Of a DNA stretch of 51,848 bases, positions 1-9,162 are shown piece after piece. Each line of letters starts with the position of its first letter. Position 1 is the stretch's first letter. The position numbers and the translations under genes are program-made. Source of the DNA: an uncultured Roseateles sp. (GTDB lineage Bacteria > Pseudomonadota > Gammaproteobacteria > Burkholderiales > Burkholderiaceae); assembly GCA_946886855.1 (NCBI GenBank), contig CAMPJJ010000029.1, positions 1-51,848 on the forward strand, in the 5' to 3' direction. The notes under the pieces are model-generated. The model did no database searches. It was not told where the DNA came from and saw only the letters and a program-made list of their open reading frames with translations.

Positions 1-2
1 GT

Positions 3-770
3 CCCCCCTCCCCGCCCGCGGCCCGGCCGCGCATCGCCGGCCCGACCTCCCGGCTCACCCGCGAGCACCGGCTGGAGCGGCTGACCCGCCTGCAGATGAC
101 GCTCGCCGAAGCGCACGCGGACGCCGAGCAGCGCGAGCGCGAGCGCGTCGCGCAGCTGCTCCATGACCAGGTGGGCGGCGTGATCGTGCGGCTGCGGCTG
201 GCCTTCGGGGAGTGGAGCCACGCCCGGGCCGAGCCCGCCTGCACCGACCCGGCGCTGGCGCAGATGACCGCCCTGCTGGGCGAGCTGTCGCGGACGGTCC
301 GGACGCTGACCTTCGCGCTCGCGCCGCCGGACTGGCACGGCGACCTGCTGGCGGCGCTGGAGGCGCTGGCGGCGGAGCTGGGGCTGCTCGGGCCGCTGGC
401 GGTCCACATCGACGGCAGCGCGATGGCGGCGCCGGGCACGCCCGAGATTCCCGCCGTGCAACGGGCGGTGGCCTGCCGCGTGGTGCGGGAGCTCTGCCTG
501 AACGTGCAGAAGCACGCCTCGGCCTCGCGCGTCGAGATCGTGCCCAAGATCGAGGCCGGCTGGCTGAGCGTGCGGGTGCGCGACGACGGCCGCGGTTTCG
601 AGACCCGCGGGATCGACGCCGACGCGCGCGGCCTGGGCCTGGGCGGCGCGCGGGCGCAGCTGCAGTCGCTGGGCGGCGCGCTGGTGCTGCGCTCGGAGCC
701 CGGCCGCGGCACCTGCGCCACCTTGCTGATCCCGCTGGATCCCGACGCCCTCCCCAGAGAGTGCGCGTGA
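3..770 (+). CDS. NarL-type sensor histidine kinase, C-terminal part (5' end outside window)
   Basis: Signal-sensing kinase of a two-component pair; it autophosphorylates on His and passes phosphate to the downstream regulator. The frame is open to the window edge with coiled-coil-like residues before the first in-frame ATG at 96, so the gene very probably starts upstream. Seen: a HisKA_3 dimerisation/phosphoacceptor segment with motif AQLLHDQVGG (His codon at 162), an N box RELCLNVQKHAS, a G1 box DDGRGF, and a G2 box GLGLGGARAQLQSLGG followed by a GRGT turn, i.e. a complete HATPase domain. The sensor domain is not in the window, so the signal is unknown. The response regulator gene follows after 40 bp, fitting one operon. 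Confidence 0.88.
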   Translation, partial: PPSPPAARPRIAGPTSRLTREHRLERLTRLQMTLAEAHADAEQRERERVAQLLHDQVGGVIVRLRLAFGEWSHARAEPACTDPALAQMTALLGELSRTVRTLTFALAPPDWHGDLLAALEALAAELGLLGPLAVHIDGSAMAAPGTPEIPAVQRAVACRVVRELCLNVQKHASASRVEIVPKIEAGWLSVRVRDDGRGFETRGIDADARGLGLGGARAQLQSLGGALVLRSEPGRGTCATLLIPLDPDALPRECA

Positions 771-810
771 TCCGGCGTTCCGACTGGCATCCACTTTCAG
801 GGAGATTCCG

Positions 811-1485
811 ATGACCCTTCGCATCGTCCTGGCGGACGACCACCAACTCGTGCGCGAAGGCCTGCGCGCGCTCCTGTCCCGCGATTCGGGGCTGGACGTC
901 GTCGGGCTGGCCGAGGACGGGGCCGCCGCCGTCAAGCTCGTCCGCCACCTGCAGCCCGACCTGCTGATCACGGACATCGCCATGCCCGGCCTGAACGGCA
1001 TCGAGGCGACGCGGCGCGTGCGCGCCCACCATCCGTCGGTGCAGGCGATCTGCCTGTCGATGCACGGCGACCAGCGCAGCGTGGTCACCGCCTTGCAGGC
1101 GGGCGCGTCGGGGTATGTGCTCAAGGATGCGTCGAGCGAGGAGCTGCTGCGCGCGGTGCGCGACGTGGCGGGCGGACGCATCTACCTGAGCCCGGGGCTG
1201 ATGGGCGGCCTGGTGGATGAGATCCGCACGCGGCACCGGCTGCCGGAGACGGGCACGCCGATCCCGGCGGGTCCGGCGCTGACGGCGCGGGAGCGGGAGA
1301 TCGTCCAGCTCTTCGCGGAGGACCTGAGCACGCAGGAGATCGCGGACCGCCTGAAGCTGAGTGCGAAGACGGTGGCGACGCACCGGGAGAACGTGACGCG
1401 CAAGCTGGGGGTGCGCGGGGTGGCGGGGATGACGCGGTATGCGCTGAGCGAAGGCCTGAGCGAAGGGAGCGCGCCATGCCGCTGA
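811..1485 (+). CDS. NarL/FixJ-family response regulator (REC + LuxR HTH)
   Basis: DNA-binding partner of the upstream kinase. The 224-aa protein has an N-terminal receiver domain with the acidic pair D9/D10, phosphoacceptor D55 (motif LITDIAMPG) and the conserved lysine in GYVLKDA near residue 105. A linker leads to a C-terminal LuxR-type HTH (about residues 150-215) containing LTAREREIVQLFAED and LSAKTVATHRENVTRKLG. Length is typical of the NarL family. The ATG is preceded by AGGGAG at about 7-nt spacing. Its last ten bases overlap the next gene, so the membrane protein downstream is probably translationally coupled. The target genes cannot be told from sequence. Confidence 0.93.
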   Translation: MTLRIVLADDHQLVREGLRALLSRDSGLDVVGLAEDGAAAVKLVRHLQPDLLITDIAMPGLNGIEATRRVRAHHPSVQAICLSMHGDQRSVVTALQAGASGYVLKDASSEELLRAVRDVAGGRIYLSPGLMGGLVDEIRTRHRLPETGTPIPAGPALTAREREIVQLFAEDLSTQEIADRLKLSAKTVATHRENVTRKLGVRGVAGMTRYALSEGLSEGSAPCR

Positions 1486-2282
1486 TCGTCTACGACGCGC
1501 CGAACTGGGTGCTGGGGCTGGGGCTGGTCCTCGTCTGGGTGGCGATCGGGCTGGGCGCGCAGGCGGTGTTCCCAAGGCGCTGGCGCGAGCGGGCGACGGA
1601 GTCGGATCGCAACGTGGCGCTCGCGTCGCTGGGGGTGATCGCGACCATCAACTCGCTGCTGCTGGCGTTCTCGGCGGTGTCGGTGTGGGACTCGTTCAGC
1701 GCGGCAGAACAGGCGGTGAGCCACGAGGCGACGGCGATCGCGCAGCTGGCCCGGTCGCTGGCGGTCTATGGGACGCCGGAGGCCAGGCTGGCGCGGGAAC
1801 GGTTGCGCGGGTATGGGCGGAGCGTGATCGGGAAGGAGTGGTCGGCGATGCAGCGCGAGCAGCCGAGTCAGCCGACGCTGGACGCCTTCGATGACGTCTA
1901 TCGGACGCTGGGGGATCTGCGGCCGACGAGCGCGGCGGAGACCGTGCTGGTCCAGCAGATGTGGGGCGAGGCGAACGACCTGCTGACGCAGCGCCGCGCA
2001 AGGCTGCAAGCCAGCGACGGGAAGGTGCCGACGACGTTGTGGGTGGTGGTGCTGGTGAGCTCGCTGCTCACGCTCGCGCCCGTGGCGGTGCTGCCGGTGA
2101 CGGCGTGCAGCCGGAGCGCGATCGTGGTGCTCGCATTGGCACTCGGCCTCGTCTTCCATTTCGTCGCCGCGATGGACCGGCCCTTCCTCGGCGCGGAACG
2201 CGTGACCGCGGAACCCATCGAGAGCGCGCTCGCCAACATGCAGCGGTGGGATGCGAGGAGCGTGGCGGCGGTGGGAAGGTAG
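1476..2282 (+). CDS. DUF4239-type (bestrophin-like domain) membrane protein
   Basis: A 268-aa integral membrane protein starting ten bases inside the response-regulator gene. Hydrophobic segments lie at about residues 10-30 (VLGLGLVLVWVAIGLGAQ), 48-66 (LASLGVIATINSLLLAFSA), 188-210 and 213-230. The central part, with SFSAAEQAVSHEATAIAQL, is soluble and amphipathic. This architecture (two N-terminal helices, a long loop, two C-terminal helices) is that of the DUF4239 family, whose biochemical role is not established; ion-channel activity is only suggested by its bestrophin-like label. Overlap with the regulator suggests it belongs to the same signalling operon, as output or as stress sensor; that is inference. 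Confidence 0.8.
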   Translation: MPLIVYDAPNWVLGLGLVLVWVAIGLGAQAVFPRRWRERATESDRNVALASLGVIATINSLLLAFSAVSVWDSFSAAEQAVSHEATAIAQLARSLAVYGTPEARLARERLRGYGRSVIGKEWSAMQREQPSQPTLDAFDDVYRTLGDLRPTSAAETVLVQQMWGEANDLLTQRRARLQASDGKVPTTLWVVVLVSSLLTLAPVAVLPVTACSRSAIVVLALALGLVFHFVAAMDRPFLGAERVTAEPIESALANMQRWDARSVAAVGR

Positions 2283-2379
2283 CGGTCGGCGGGATCAGCG
2301 CCACCGGCTCGACAGCGCTCACGCCATGAGCCACTGCTAGGATGACCTCGCGTTCAAAGGCGACTCTGAGGAGACCACA

Positions 2380-2688
2380 GTGGCACGTACTTGCACCCAC
2401 CAGGACAGCATTCGAACGGTGATTCCCAGCGCGCGAGGCTGCGAGGAGTGCCTCAAGATCGGCGGCGAATGGGTGCATCTCCGCATCTGCCGCACCTGTG
2501 GGCACGTCGGATGCTGCGATGACTCGCCCCATCGGCATGCACGAGCCCACTACACCGCGACCCAGCACCCCATCATCGAAGGCTACGACCCGCCAGAGGG
2601 ATGGGGATGGTGCTTTGTCGACAAGACGATGGTGGACCTGGGCGCGGACACGACCCCGCAGGATGGCCCGATTCCGAAGTACCTGTAG
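2380..2688 (+). CDS. UBP-type zinc finger domain protein
   Basis: A small 102-aa protein that is almost entirely one zinc-binding domain. The spacing of Cys and His residues (CTHQD at the start, then GCEECLKIGGEW, LRICRTCGHVGCCDDS, HRHARAHYTATQHPII) matches the ZnF-UBP fold known from ubiquitin hydrolases, here as a stand-alone bacterial version. The C-terminal residues GWGWCFVDK also fit the family. The start is GTG at 2380, supported by GAGGAG about 7 nt upstream. The role in bacteria is unclear; family members often sit beside redox or antiporter genes, which are absent here. No operon partner is evident. Confidence 0.88.
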   Translation: MARTCTHQDSIRTVIPSARGCEECLKIGGEWVHLRICRTCGHVGCCDDSPHRHARAHYTATQHPIIEGYDPPEGWGWCFVDKTMVDLGADTTPQDGPIPKYL

Positions 2689-2733
2689 CTGAAAGGACCC
2701 GCCGACTTCAGCACAGGAACGAGGGAATCAACC

Positions 2734-3588
2734 GTGACCGCCCACCTCGACTTCGACCTGCTCCGCAGCCTCGTCGCCGTCGCCGAGACCGGCGCGCTCA
2801 GCAAGGCCGCCGAACGCGTCGGCCGCACGCAGTCGGCGCTGAGCATGCAGATGCAGCGGCTCGAGGACGTCGCGGGTCAGCCGTTGCTGCACCGGAGCGC
2901 GCGAGGCGTGACGCTGACCACCGCCGGCGAACGGCTGCTGGCCCACGCGCGCGAGCTGACGCGCCACCACGACGAGGCGCTCGCCGAACTGCGCGGCGGG
3001 GACGTCTCCGGCGTGCTGCGCTTCAGTTGCCCCGAAGACTACGCCGTCGTCTTCCTGCCGCATCTGCTCCAGGGTTTCGCCAGCCTGCATCCGCGCGTCC
3101 AACTCGAAGTCGTCTGTGCGCCGACGCCCCGGTTGCTCGAACTGCTGTCGCGCCACGCGGTCGACCTGGCCCTCGTGTCGGTGGAGAACAGTGAGGACGA
3201 GGACGTCATCCGCCGCGAGCCGCTGGTCTGGGTCGGCCAGCGCGGCTCGGCGGTCGCCGGCATGACGCCGCTGCCGCTCGCGCTGGGCGCGCAGGATGCG
3301 CTGGACCACGTGCTCGCCCGACGGGCGCTCGAAGCCGTCGGACGGGAGTTCCGGCTCGCCTACGCGAGCAGCAGCCTGGCGGGTCTCATCGGCATGGCGC
3401 GCTCCGGGCTGGCAGTGACCGTGCTCACGCGGACGGCGGTGCCCGATGACCTGGAGATCCTCGGCGAGGACAGCGGCCTGCCGCCGCTGCCGGACATCGG
3501 CGTGACGCTCGCGGTCGACCGCGAGCGGCCCTCGCCGCTGACGGCCGCCTTTGCGGCGCACGTCCGCAAGGTCCTGCCCGCCGCCTAG
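2734..3588 (+). CDS. LysR-family transcriptional regulator
   Basis: A 284-aa regulator with an N-terminal winged HTH: DLLRSLVAVAETGALSKAAE, then a recognition helix containing GRTQSALSMQMQRLE. A substrate-binding-like effector domain follows. The start is GTG at 2734; no better ATG lies upstream in frame. It precedes dgdA on the same strand, 230 bp away. In Burkholderia a LysR-type protein (DgdR) controls dgdA, but the arrangement recalled there is divergent, so identity with DgdR is only possible. A perfect dyad lies between the two genes at 3731-3751 and could be its operator. Confidence 0.9.
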   Translation: MTAHLDFDLLRSLVAVAETGALSKAAERVGRTQSALSMQMQRLEDVAGQPLLHRSARGVTLTTAGERLLAHARELTRHHDEALAELRGGDVSGVLRFSCPEDYAVVFLPHLLQGFASLHPRVQLEVVCAPTPRLLELLSRHAVDLALVSVENSEDEDVIRREPLVWVGQRGSAVAGMTPLPLALGAQDALDHVLARRALEAVGREFRLAYASSSLAGLIGMARSGLAVTVLTRTAVPDDLEILGEDSGLPPLPDIGVTLAVDRERPSPLTAAFAAHVRKVLPAA

Positions 3589-3631
3589 GCGACGCCTGAG
3601 CGACACCAAAGCAACGCTCAAGCGGGGCATC

Positions 3632-3679
3632 CTGGCGACGCCCTGGCGACGCCCTGGCGACGCCCTGGCGACACCCAGG
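3632..3679 (+). repeat. Four tandem copies of a 12-bp unit
   Basis: The unit CTGGCGACGCCC is repeated at 3632, 3644, 3656 and 3668; the last copy reads CTGGCGACACCC. It lies in the non-coding gap between the LysR gene and dgdA. More loosely related GGCGA-containing sequence continues to about 3710. No function can be assigned; copy number could vary by slippage. Confidence 0.85.
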
Positions 3680-3730
3680 CGAGCGCCAGTCGACCGCCAG
3701 GCGAAGCCTGACCCCGCTGACGATTCGCGA

Positions 3731-3751
3731 TGCTGATGCCAGCCATCAGCA
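3731..3751 (+). promoter_or_regulatory. Perfect 8-bp-arm dyad upstream of dgdA (candidate operator)
   Basis: TGCTGATG and CATCAGCA are exact inverted repeats separated by CCAGC. The element ends 67 bp before the dgdA ATG. There is no downstream T run, so an intrinsic terminator of the LysR gene is less likely than a protein-binding site. The arm length and symmetry suit a dimeric regulator such as the adjacent LysR protein or a GntR protein; this is inference. Confidence 0.45.
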
Positions 3752-3785
3752 CTACTCGCTACCCCAGCGGGCCGGATCTCCGTAG

Positions 3786-5114
<1,329 letters not shown>

Positions 5115-5118
5115 GGCA

Positions 5119-5178
5119 TCGGCGCACTCGGCGTCTCGGCGCGCTCGGCGTCTCGGCGTCTCGGCGCGCTCTGCGCCG
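5119..5178. repeat. Short TCGGCG-based direct repeats ending in a hairpin, between convergent genes
   Basis: Five related units of TCGGCGTC or TCGGCGCGC type follow each other. The array ends in CGGCGC-GCTCT-GCGCCG (5162-5178), a 6-bp stem with a 5-nt loop. Lying between the convergent dgdA gene and the minus-strand gene, it may help end transcription from both sides, but there is no T tract and the terminator reading is weak. Confidence 0.45.
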
Positions 5179-5189
5179 CAGCGCTGGCC

Positions 5190-5620
5190 TCACTGCGCCG
5201 TGAGCTTCACCTTCCAATGCCGCGCGGCCAACACGTCCTCCATGCCGGCCGGGACGGTCTTGGGGGGCGTGTTGCGGGCGCGACCCTCCATGGTCTTGCC
5301 GTCCATGGACACGCGCAAGGTGTAGAACAGGCCGGAGTCGAACCGCACGTAGACGACACCGTCGCGCGCTTCCCAGGTGCCGTTGGACGTGCTGCGCGAC
5401 GTGCTGAGCAGCGACACGCCATTCGGCTGCAGGAACATCGTCGAGCCCTTGTCCATCGACCACTTCGTGTTCTCGACGACGAAGCCCGTGTTGGCCGGTC
5501 CCGCCGGCGCCTTCACGAATTCGCCGTCCATCGGCCAGAAGGCGCGCGCCACGGGAATCGCCAACTGCCGACGGCCAGCGCGGCGGCGCGGGAGCGGGGA
5601 AGCGTCAGGAGGCGTGTCAT
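5190..5620 (-). CDS. Secreted protein of unknown function, apparently frameshifted in the signal peptide
   Basis: The conserved-looking body (about 120 residues, beginning AIPVARAFWPMDGEFVKA) is in the frame that opens with TTG at 5564. An ATG at 5620 overlaps the stop of the upstream gene (ATGA) and starts MTRLLTLPRSRAAALAVGSW in another frame. One additional T in the GTTG at 5564-5566 would join the two as LAVGS-LAIPVARA, a convincing Sec signal peptide ending at A-R-A before FWPMDG. So the gene is either recently frameshifted, a sequencing error, or re-initiated at TTG without a signal peptide. The body is beta-rich, with WEARDGVVYVRFDSG and MDGKTMEG segments; I recognise no family. Confidence 0.6.
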
Positions 5621-6153
5621 GCGAGCAGTCCGGCTTCCTTGAAGGTGCTCATCAAGGCGTCGGTGAAGTTGTCGACGAAGCTGTTGTCCGGATCGGGAAT
5701 GTAGATGCCGGCCATGTGCCAGCCGCTGCGGCTGTCGATGTCGCAGACGTAGAGGTTCTTGCGTTGGGCGTCCTGCACCAAGACGCGGATCACGATGCCG
5801 CAGTTGGCGCCGGTGGCGTCGAAGTCGCCGGACAGCGGCAGCAGCACCAGCGTGTGGGTGGACCCGAAGGTGACGCCGCGCTGCAGCAGTAGGTCGGTGG
5901 TCTTGGGCACGCACTGGGCGCTGAACAGCTTGATCAGCTTGCCCATGTAGGTCTTGGCGCGCTCGCTGTCGTAGTTGGACGGGCGCTTCTCGACCGCGTA
6001 CTGGTTGGCCAGGAAACGGACCTGATAGCCGAAGCCCGGGTTGTCCTGCCAGCGCAGCTGGACGTCCGCGAGCTTGAAGTTGGCGGGCTTCACGGCCGCG
6101 CATGTTTCGCGTCGGGCATCGCATCCCGACGGACCATGGCCAATGGGCGTCAA
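5617..6153 (-). CDS. Hypothetical protein, probably truncated at its N terminus
   Basis: A 178-aa frame opening at a TTG. The body from KPANFKLADVQLRWQD onward looks like a folded domain, with LIKLFSAQCVPKT, THTLVLLPLSGDFDATG, IDSRSGWHMAGIYIPD and DNSFVDNFTDALMSTF. Before CAAVKPANF one would expect a lipoprotein or Sec signal, but the upstream residues (MTPIGHGPSGCDARRET) do not form one. The A/T-richer DNA of the AraC region begins close by, so the natural 5' end may have been replaced at that junction. The stop overlaps the start of the next minus-strand gene by ATGA, so the two form a coupled pair. Family and role are unknown. Confidence 0.6.
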   Translation of the reverse strand: MTPIGHGPSGCDARRETCAAVKPANFKLADVQLRWQDNPGFGYQVRFLANQYAVEKRPSNYDSERAKTYMGKLIKLFSAQCVPKTTDLLLQRGVTFGSTHTLVLLPLSGDFDATGANCGIVIRVLVQDAQRKNLYVCDIDSRSGWHMAGIYIPDPDNSFVDNFTDALMSTFKEAGLLA

Positions 6154-6225
6154 GGGCCGAAGTCGCCGGTGCTCTCCGATCCAGGCGCGTCGTCGATGAC
6201 GGGATTTGAAGAGTCGCTGCAGGAG

Positions 6226-7110
6226 CTACTGACCGTCGCCGGGCGTCCGCCACCGTTCAGACACTGCCTGCTTGTCCCTGATCGGTGGTTGACCGTACAT
6301 GCGGGCATATTCACGGCTGAACTGGGAGGCGCTCTCATATCCCACGTCGAACGCGACCTGGCTCAAGGACCTGCCTTTGGACAAAATCAAACGGCGAGCC
6401 TCCATGAGCCGGAGTTGCTTCTGGAACTGCAACGGCGACATCGAAGTGATGGCACGGAAGTGCAGATGAAACGCTGAGCGGCTCATGCTGGCCGCCGCCG
6501 CCAGGCGCTCGATCGTGACGGGCTTTGCGTGGTCGGCACGAAGGATCGCCACGGCGCGCGCGATGCGTCGCGCGTGACTGTCCGGCAAGCCCAGCTCACG
6601 AATGGCATGGCCTTGACGGCCCAGCAACAACCAGTGGTGAATCTCCCGGATCAACCCGTCCTTGAGAATCGCGAGCGAGTCTGGGCGATCCAGCAGTCGT
6701 ACCAGCCGACCCAGCGCATCGCGCAGATCGTCGCCGGTGTCGCAGGCGGGGACAGACTGAGACGCTCGCGGAGCGCTGATGACCAGATCCGTGATGACAG
6801 CCGTGTCCAATGCCAAGGCCAGCGCCAGATAGGGACTGGCGATGCTCGCCTGGCTGATTCGACTCACCATCGGCACGTTGCCTGTGACGATCATCGTGTC
6901 TCCCGTGCCGTAGGACGACGTCGTGCGCCCGACAGTGACGCGCTTTCGGCCCTGAAGGACGAGGCACACCAAAGGCTGCTCGACCGTGTGTTCCAGCTCA
7001 CTGGGTGTCGTGCGCCGGATCAGGTGAAGGCCACGCACAGGCGTGGTGACACCTGTGTGGTCTTGCTCGCCCGTATAGCGCAGGACCACCTGCTGGAGTT
7101 GTTCGGACAT
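6226..7110 (-). CDS. AraC-family transcriptional regulator
   Basis: A 294-aa activator-type regulator. An N-terminal AraC_N-like cupin domain (residues about 20-160, including PLVCLVLQGRKRVTVG and a GDTMIVTGNVPMVSR segment) is followed by two HTH motifs of the AraC/XylS type: VTIERLAAAASMSRSAFHLH and SLSQVAFDVGYESASQFSRE. The family signature near the C terminus, FSREYARMYGQPP, is present. It is divergent from the ABM-domain gene at 7242, a common layout in which the AraC protein controls its neighbour. Base composition here is less GC-rich (about 57-62% in sampled rows) than in the flanking DNA. Confidence 0.93.
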   Translation of the reverse strand: MSEQLQQVVLRYTGEQDHTGVTTPVRGLHLIRRTTPSELEHTVEQPLVCLVLQGRKRVTVGRTTSSYGTGDTMIVTGNVPMVSRISQASIASPYLALALALDTAVITDLVISAPRASQSVPACDTGDDLRDALGRLVRLLDRPDSLAILKDGLIREIHHWLLLGRQGHAIRELGLPDSHARRIARAVAILRADHAKPVTIERLAAAASMSRSAFHLHFRAITSMSPLQFQKQLRLMEARRLILSKGRSLSQVAFDVGYESASQFSREYARMYGQPPIRDKQAVSERWRTPGDGQ

Positions 7111-7241
7111 GGCGCATTGTGTGCATGAAGGGCCGGCGAAGCAAAACAGGCCCAGGACAATCAGGCAAGAACTTTCGACGTTCGGGCATGAGTGGGGACG
7201 GCTCGCTCCCTACAGTGGGTCGTCAACCAAGAGAGGTGGCC

Positions 7242-7727
7242 ATGACTCATCTGCCGCGACAAGAGAACGCGCTCCACGCCAATGAAGCGCCCGCACCTCA
7301 CCAAGGTGTCCAGGTGCTTGGCGAGCAAGGGGTGGAAGGCCGCAAGGCATTCTTCATCCAGATCGAGGCCCGTCCTGGCCAGGAGGAGGCCGTCGTACAG
7401 ATGCTGCGGGATATTCGGGCATGTGTCGACAACGAGCCTGCCACGGGTCCCTGGTTTGCACTCCGCTTTTCCCAGACGAGCTTCGGCATCTTCGAAGCCT
7501 TCCCGGACCTGGCGGGGCGCCAGGCGCATGTGGAGGGCGGTGGCGGCGACATCTTCCGGGACGTCACGCGCATGAATGCAATCCTTGCAGAGGCCGCCAA
7601 GGTGCACCGTGTTGATGTGCTGATGAGCAAAGACTCAGCTCAGGTGCGGGAACTCGGCCCCGAGTCCATGGCGGCATTCACTCAGATGACGGCCACACCT
7701 TCCGGAACTCGGTCTCCAGGAAACTGA
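7242..7727 (+). CDS. ABM-domain (antibiotic biosynthesis monooxygenase-like) protein
   Basis: A 161-aa protein. The frame is open from 7119, but ATG 7242 is preferred because GAGAGG lies just upstream and the earlier residues are non-conserved in character. The core (residues about 30-135) has the ferredoxin-like ABM pattern: KAFFIQIEARPGQEEAVVQM, then ATGPWFALRFSQTSFGIFEA, then LAEAAKVHRVDVLMSK. Known ABM proteins include quinol monooxygenases and haem-degrading enzymes, but the substrate cannot be read here. Divergent from the AraC regulator. Its 3' end overlaps the convergent LysR gene by 50 bp. Confidence 0.82.
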   Translation: MTHLPRQENALHANEAPAPHQGVQVLGEQGVEGRKAFFIQIEARPGQEEAVVQMLRDIRACVDNEPATGPWFALRFSQTSFGIFEAFPDLAGRQAHVEGGGGDIFRDVTRMNAILAEAAKVHRVDVLMSKDSAQVRELGPESMAAFTQMTATPSGTRSPGN

Positions 7728-8568
7728 TGAATGCCCGGACCTTGGCACTGGGAAGGCGTCGGGATGTGTGAAGAATCCATAGCTCCGACGGCGGATCGGT
7801 GACCGCTCCCCACGAGACAAGTCGCCCCGCGGCCAAGTCCTCGGCCACAACGATATTTGGCAGTCTTGCTGCCCCCAGCCCCGTCAACGCGGCGTCGCGG
7901 ATCATCGCGAAATTGGGGAGCTGCAGCACCGTGTGGGTGAGCATCTCCTCGCCTCGTGGCCCCCTGATTTTCCAGCTGCTGTCGCTGCGCCCCGCCCCTC
8001 GCACGATCACTGGCACGGGACTGGACAATGTCCTGTCTGCTCGCGCGAACCGCTTTCGAAGCGGTGGGGTGGAGACAATCAAGGTCTCATCGCGAGCAAA
8101 ACATCGCCCGACAAGGTCAGAACTTTGCTCGGGGTTGACGCGAATGACCACGTCATAGCCCTCGTTGACCAGATCCACCTGCCGATCTTCGAGCGTGATG
8201 AGGATCTGCACGTCGGGGTACGCCATCGCGAAACCGGCGGCAATCCGCCCCATCATCAGCTGGCCGAGCAGCGTCGGCGCATTGACGCGCAGCAGGCCGT
8301 GAGCTTGTGTTCTCCCGTCACGCAACTCATCCGCTATCTCGGTGATCTCACGCAAAGGACCGCTGGCACGCTCGAGCAGCAACGCGCCCTCGTCGGTCAG
8401 CCGGATGGTCTTCGCTCCGCGCTCGAAGAGTCTCACGCCCAACTCGGCCTCGAGCTCCATGACCCTGCGGGAAAGGGTCGCCTTGGGCCGACCGCTCACT
8501 CGGCTTGCCTGCGCAATCCCTTCGTGCGTCGCCACAAGGAGAAAGTCAGACAGGCTGTCCAGATTCAT
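7678..8568 (-). CDS. LysR-family transcriptional regulator
   Basis: A 296-aa regulator with an N-terminal HTH: LSDFLLVATHEGIAQASRVS, then GRPKATLSRRVMELEAELG and RLFERGAKTIRLTDEG. A LysR substrate-binding domain follows, with the family-like NEGYDVVIRVNPEQSSDLVGR (CrgA/AaeR type). The ATG at 8568 is 11 bp from an imperfect dyad at 8580-8602, consistent with autoregulation and control of the divergent membrane-protein gene. Its 3' end overlaps the ABM-domain gene on the opposite strand. Confidence 0.93.
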   Translation of the reverse strand: MNLDSLSDFLLVATHEGIAQASRVSGRPKATLSRRVMELEAELGVRLFERGAKTIRLTDEGALLLERASGPLREITEIADELRDGRTQAHGLLRVNAPTLLGQLMMGRIAAGFAMAYPDVQILITLEDRQVDLVNEGYDVVIRVNPEQSSDLVGRCFARDETLIVSTPPLRKRFARADRTLSSPVPVIVRGAGRSDSSWKIRGPRGEEMLTHTVLQLPNFAMIRDAALTGLGAARLPNIVVAEDLAAGRLVSWGAVTDPPSELWILHTSRRLPSAKVRAFISFLETEFRKVWPSSE

Positions 8569-8579
8569 TGTTGTTCCAC

Positions 8580-8602
8580 ATATGGGATGAATGGTCTCAT
8601 AT
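8580..8602. promoter_or_regulatory. Imperfect dyad ATATGGGA-N7-TCTCATAT, candidate LysR operator
   Basis: Eight-base arms match with one mismatch and are separated by seven bases. The site is A/T-rich for this genome and lies in the intergenic gap between the divergent LysR and membrane-protein genes. LysR proteins typically bind interrupted dyads with a T-N11-A core at such places. Function is inferred from position and symmetry only. Confidence 0.45.
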
Positions 8603-8667
8603 TACGACGCTTCGACCCATTTTTGCCATCCTAAGATGACCCTGTCTTGAACCTCTTAAGGATGCAT

Positions 8668-9162
8668 ATGTCGAATTTCACTGCGCACCCCGCTGCGCGT
8701 TTGCCCGCCAAGATCGGCGCGTGGGTGTTCGTCCTCTGGGGCGTTCTGCACGTGTGGGTCGGTGCCGAAGGGCTGCGGCAATATTTCTCCGCTGGGGCGC
8801 CCGGGCTGTGGAACATGTTGATCGGTGGCAGCGCCGTACCGCGGGCGGCGTTCGTTCACGCCACCGACGCGGCGACGGTTTTCGCCCATAGCCAGATCGT
8901 CCTGAACTTCTGCCTGGATGTAGGCGGTTACGGCGTGCTCGGCTTCTTCGTCGCCTGGCTGATCCTCAAGCGTGCGTCGTGGGCGGGCTATTTCCTCGGC
9001 CTCGTCATCATCGGCATCGCAGACCTGTCTTTCATGTTCTTGCAGCTCGTCCCAGGAGTGATTGAACTCAATGCGGGCTCCATCGGCGGCCCCGTTTTGT
9101 GGTTCATCGCCATCCTCCTCACACCCTTCGGCCTGCCCAAGCTGCACGCGGCAAAGTCCTGA
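8668..9162 (+). CDS. Four-helix membrane protein of unknown function
   Basis: A 164-aa protein with four hydrophobic stretches: GAWVFVLWGVLHVWVGAEG, VLNFCLDVGGYGVLGFFVAW, YFLGLVIIGIADLSFMFLQL and PVLWFIAILLTPFGLPK. ATG 8668 is chosen over TTG 8647 and ATG 8662 because AAGGA sits five bases upstream. It is divergent from the LysR gene, with the candidate operator between, so it is probably the regulated target. No enzymatic motif is visible. It shares four-helix topology with small DoxX-like proteins, but I see no diagnostic motif for that family. Confidence 0.75.
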   Translation: MSNFTAHPAARLPAKIGAWVFVLWGVLHVWVGAEGLRQYFSAGAPGLWNMLIGGSAVPRAAFVHATDAATVFAHSQIVLNFCLDVGGYGVLGFFVAWLILKRASWAGYFLGLVIIGIADLSFMFLQLVPGVIELNAGSIGGPVLWFIAILLTPFGLPKLHAAKS

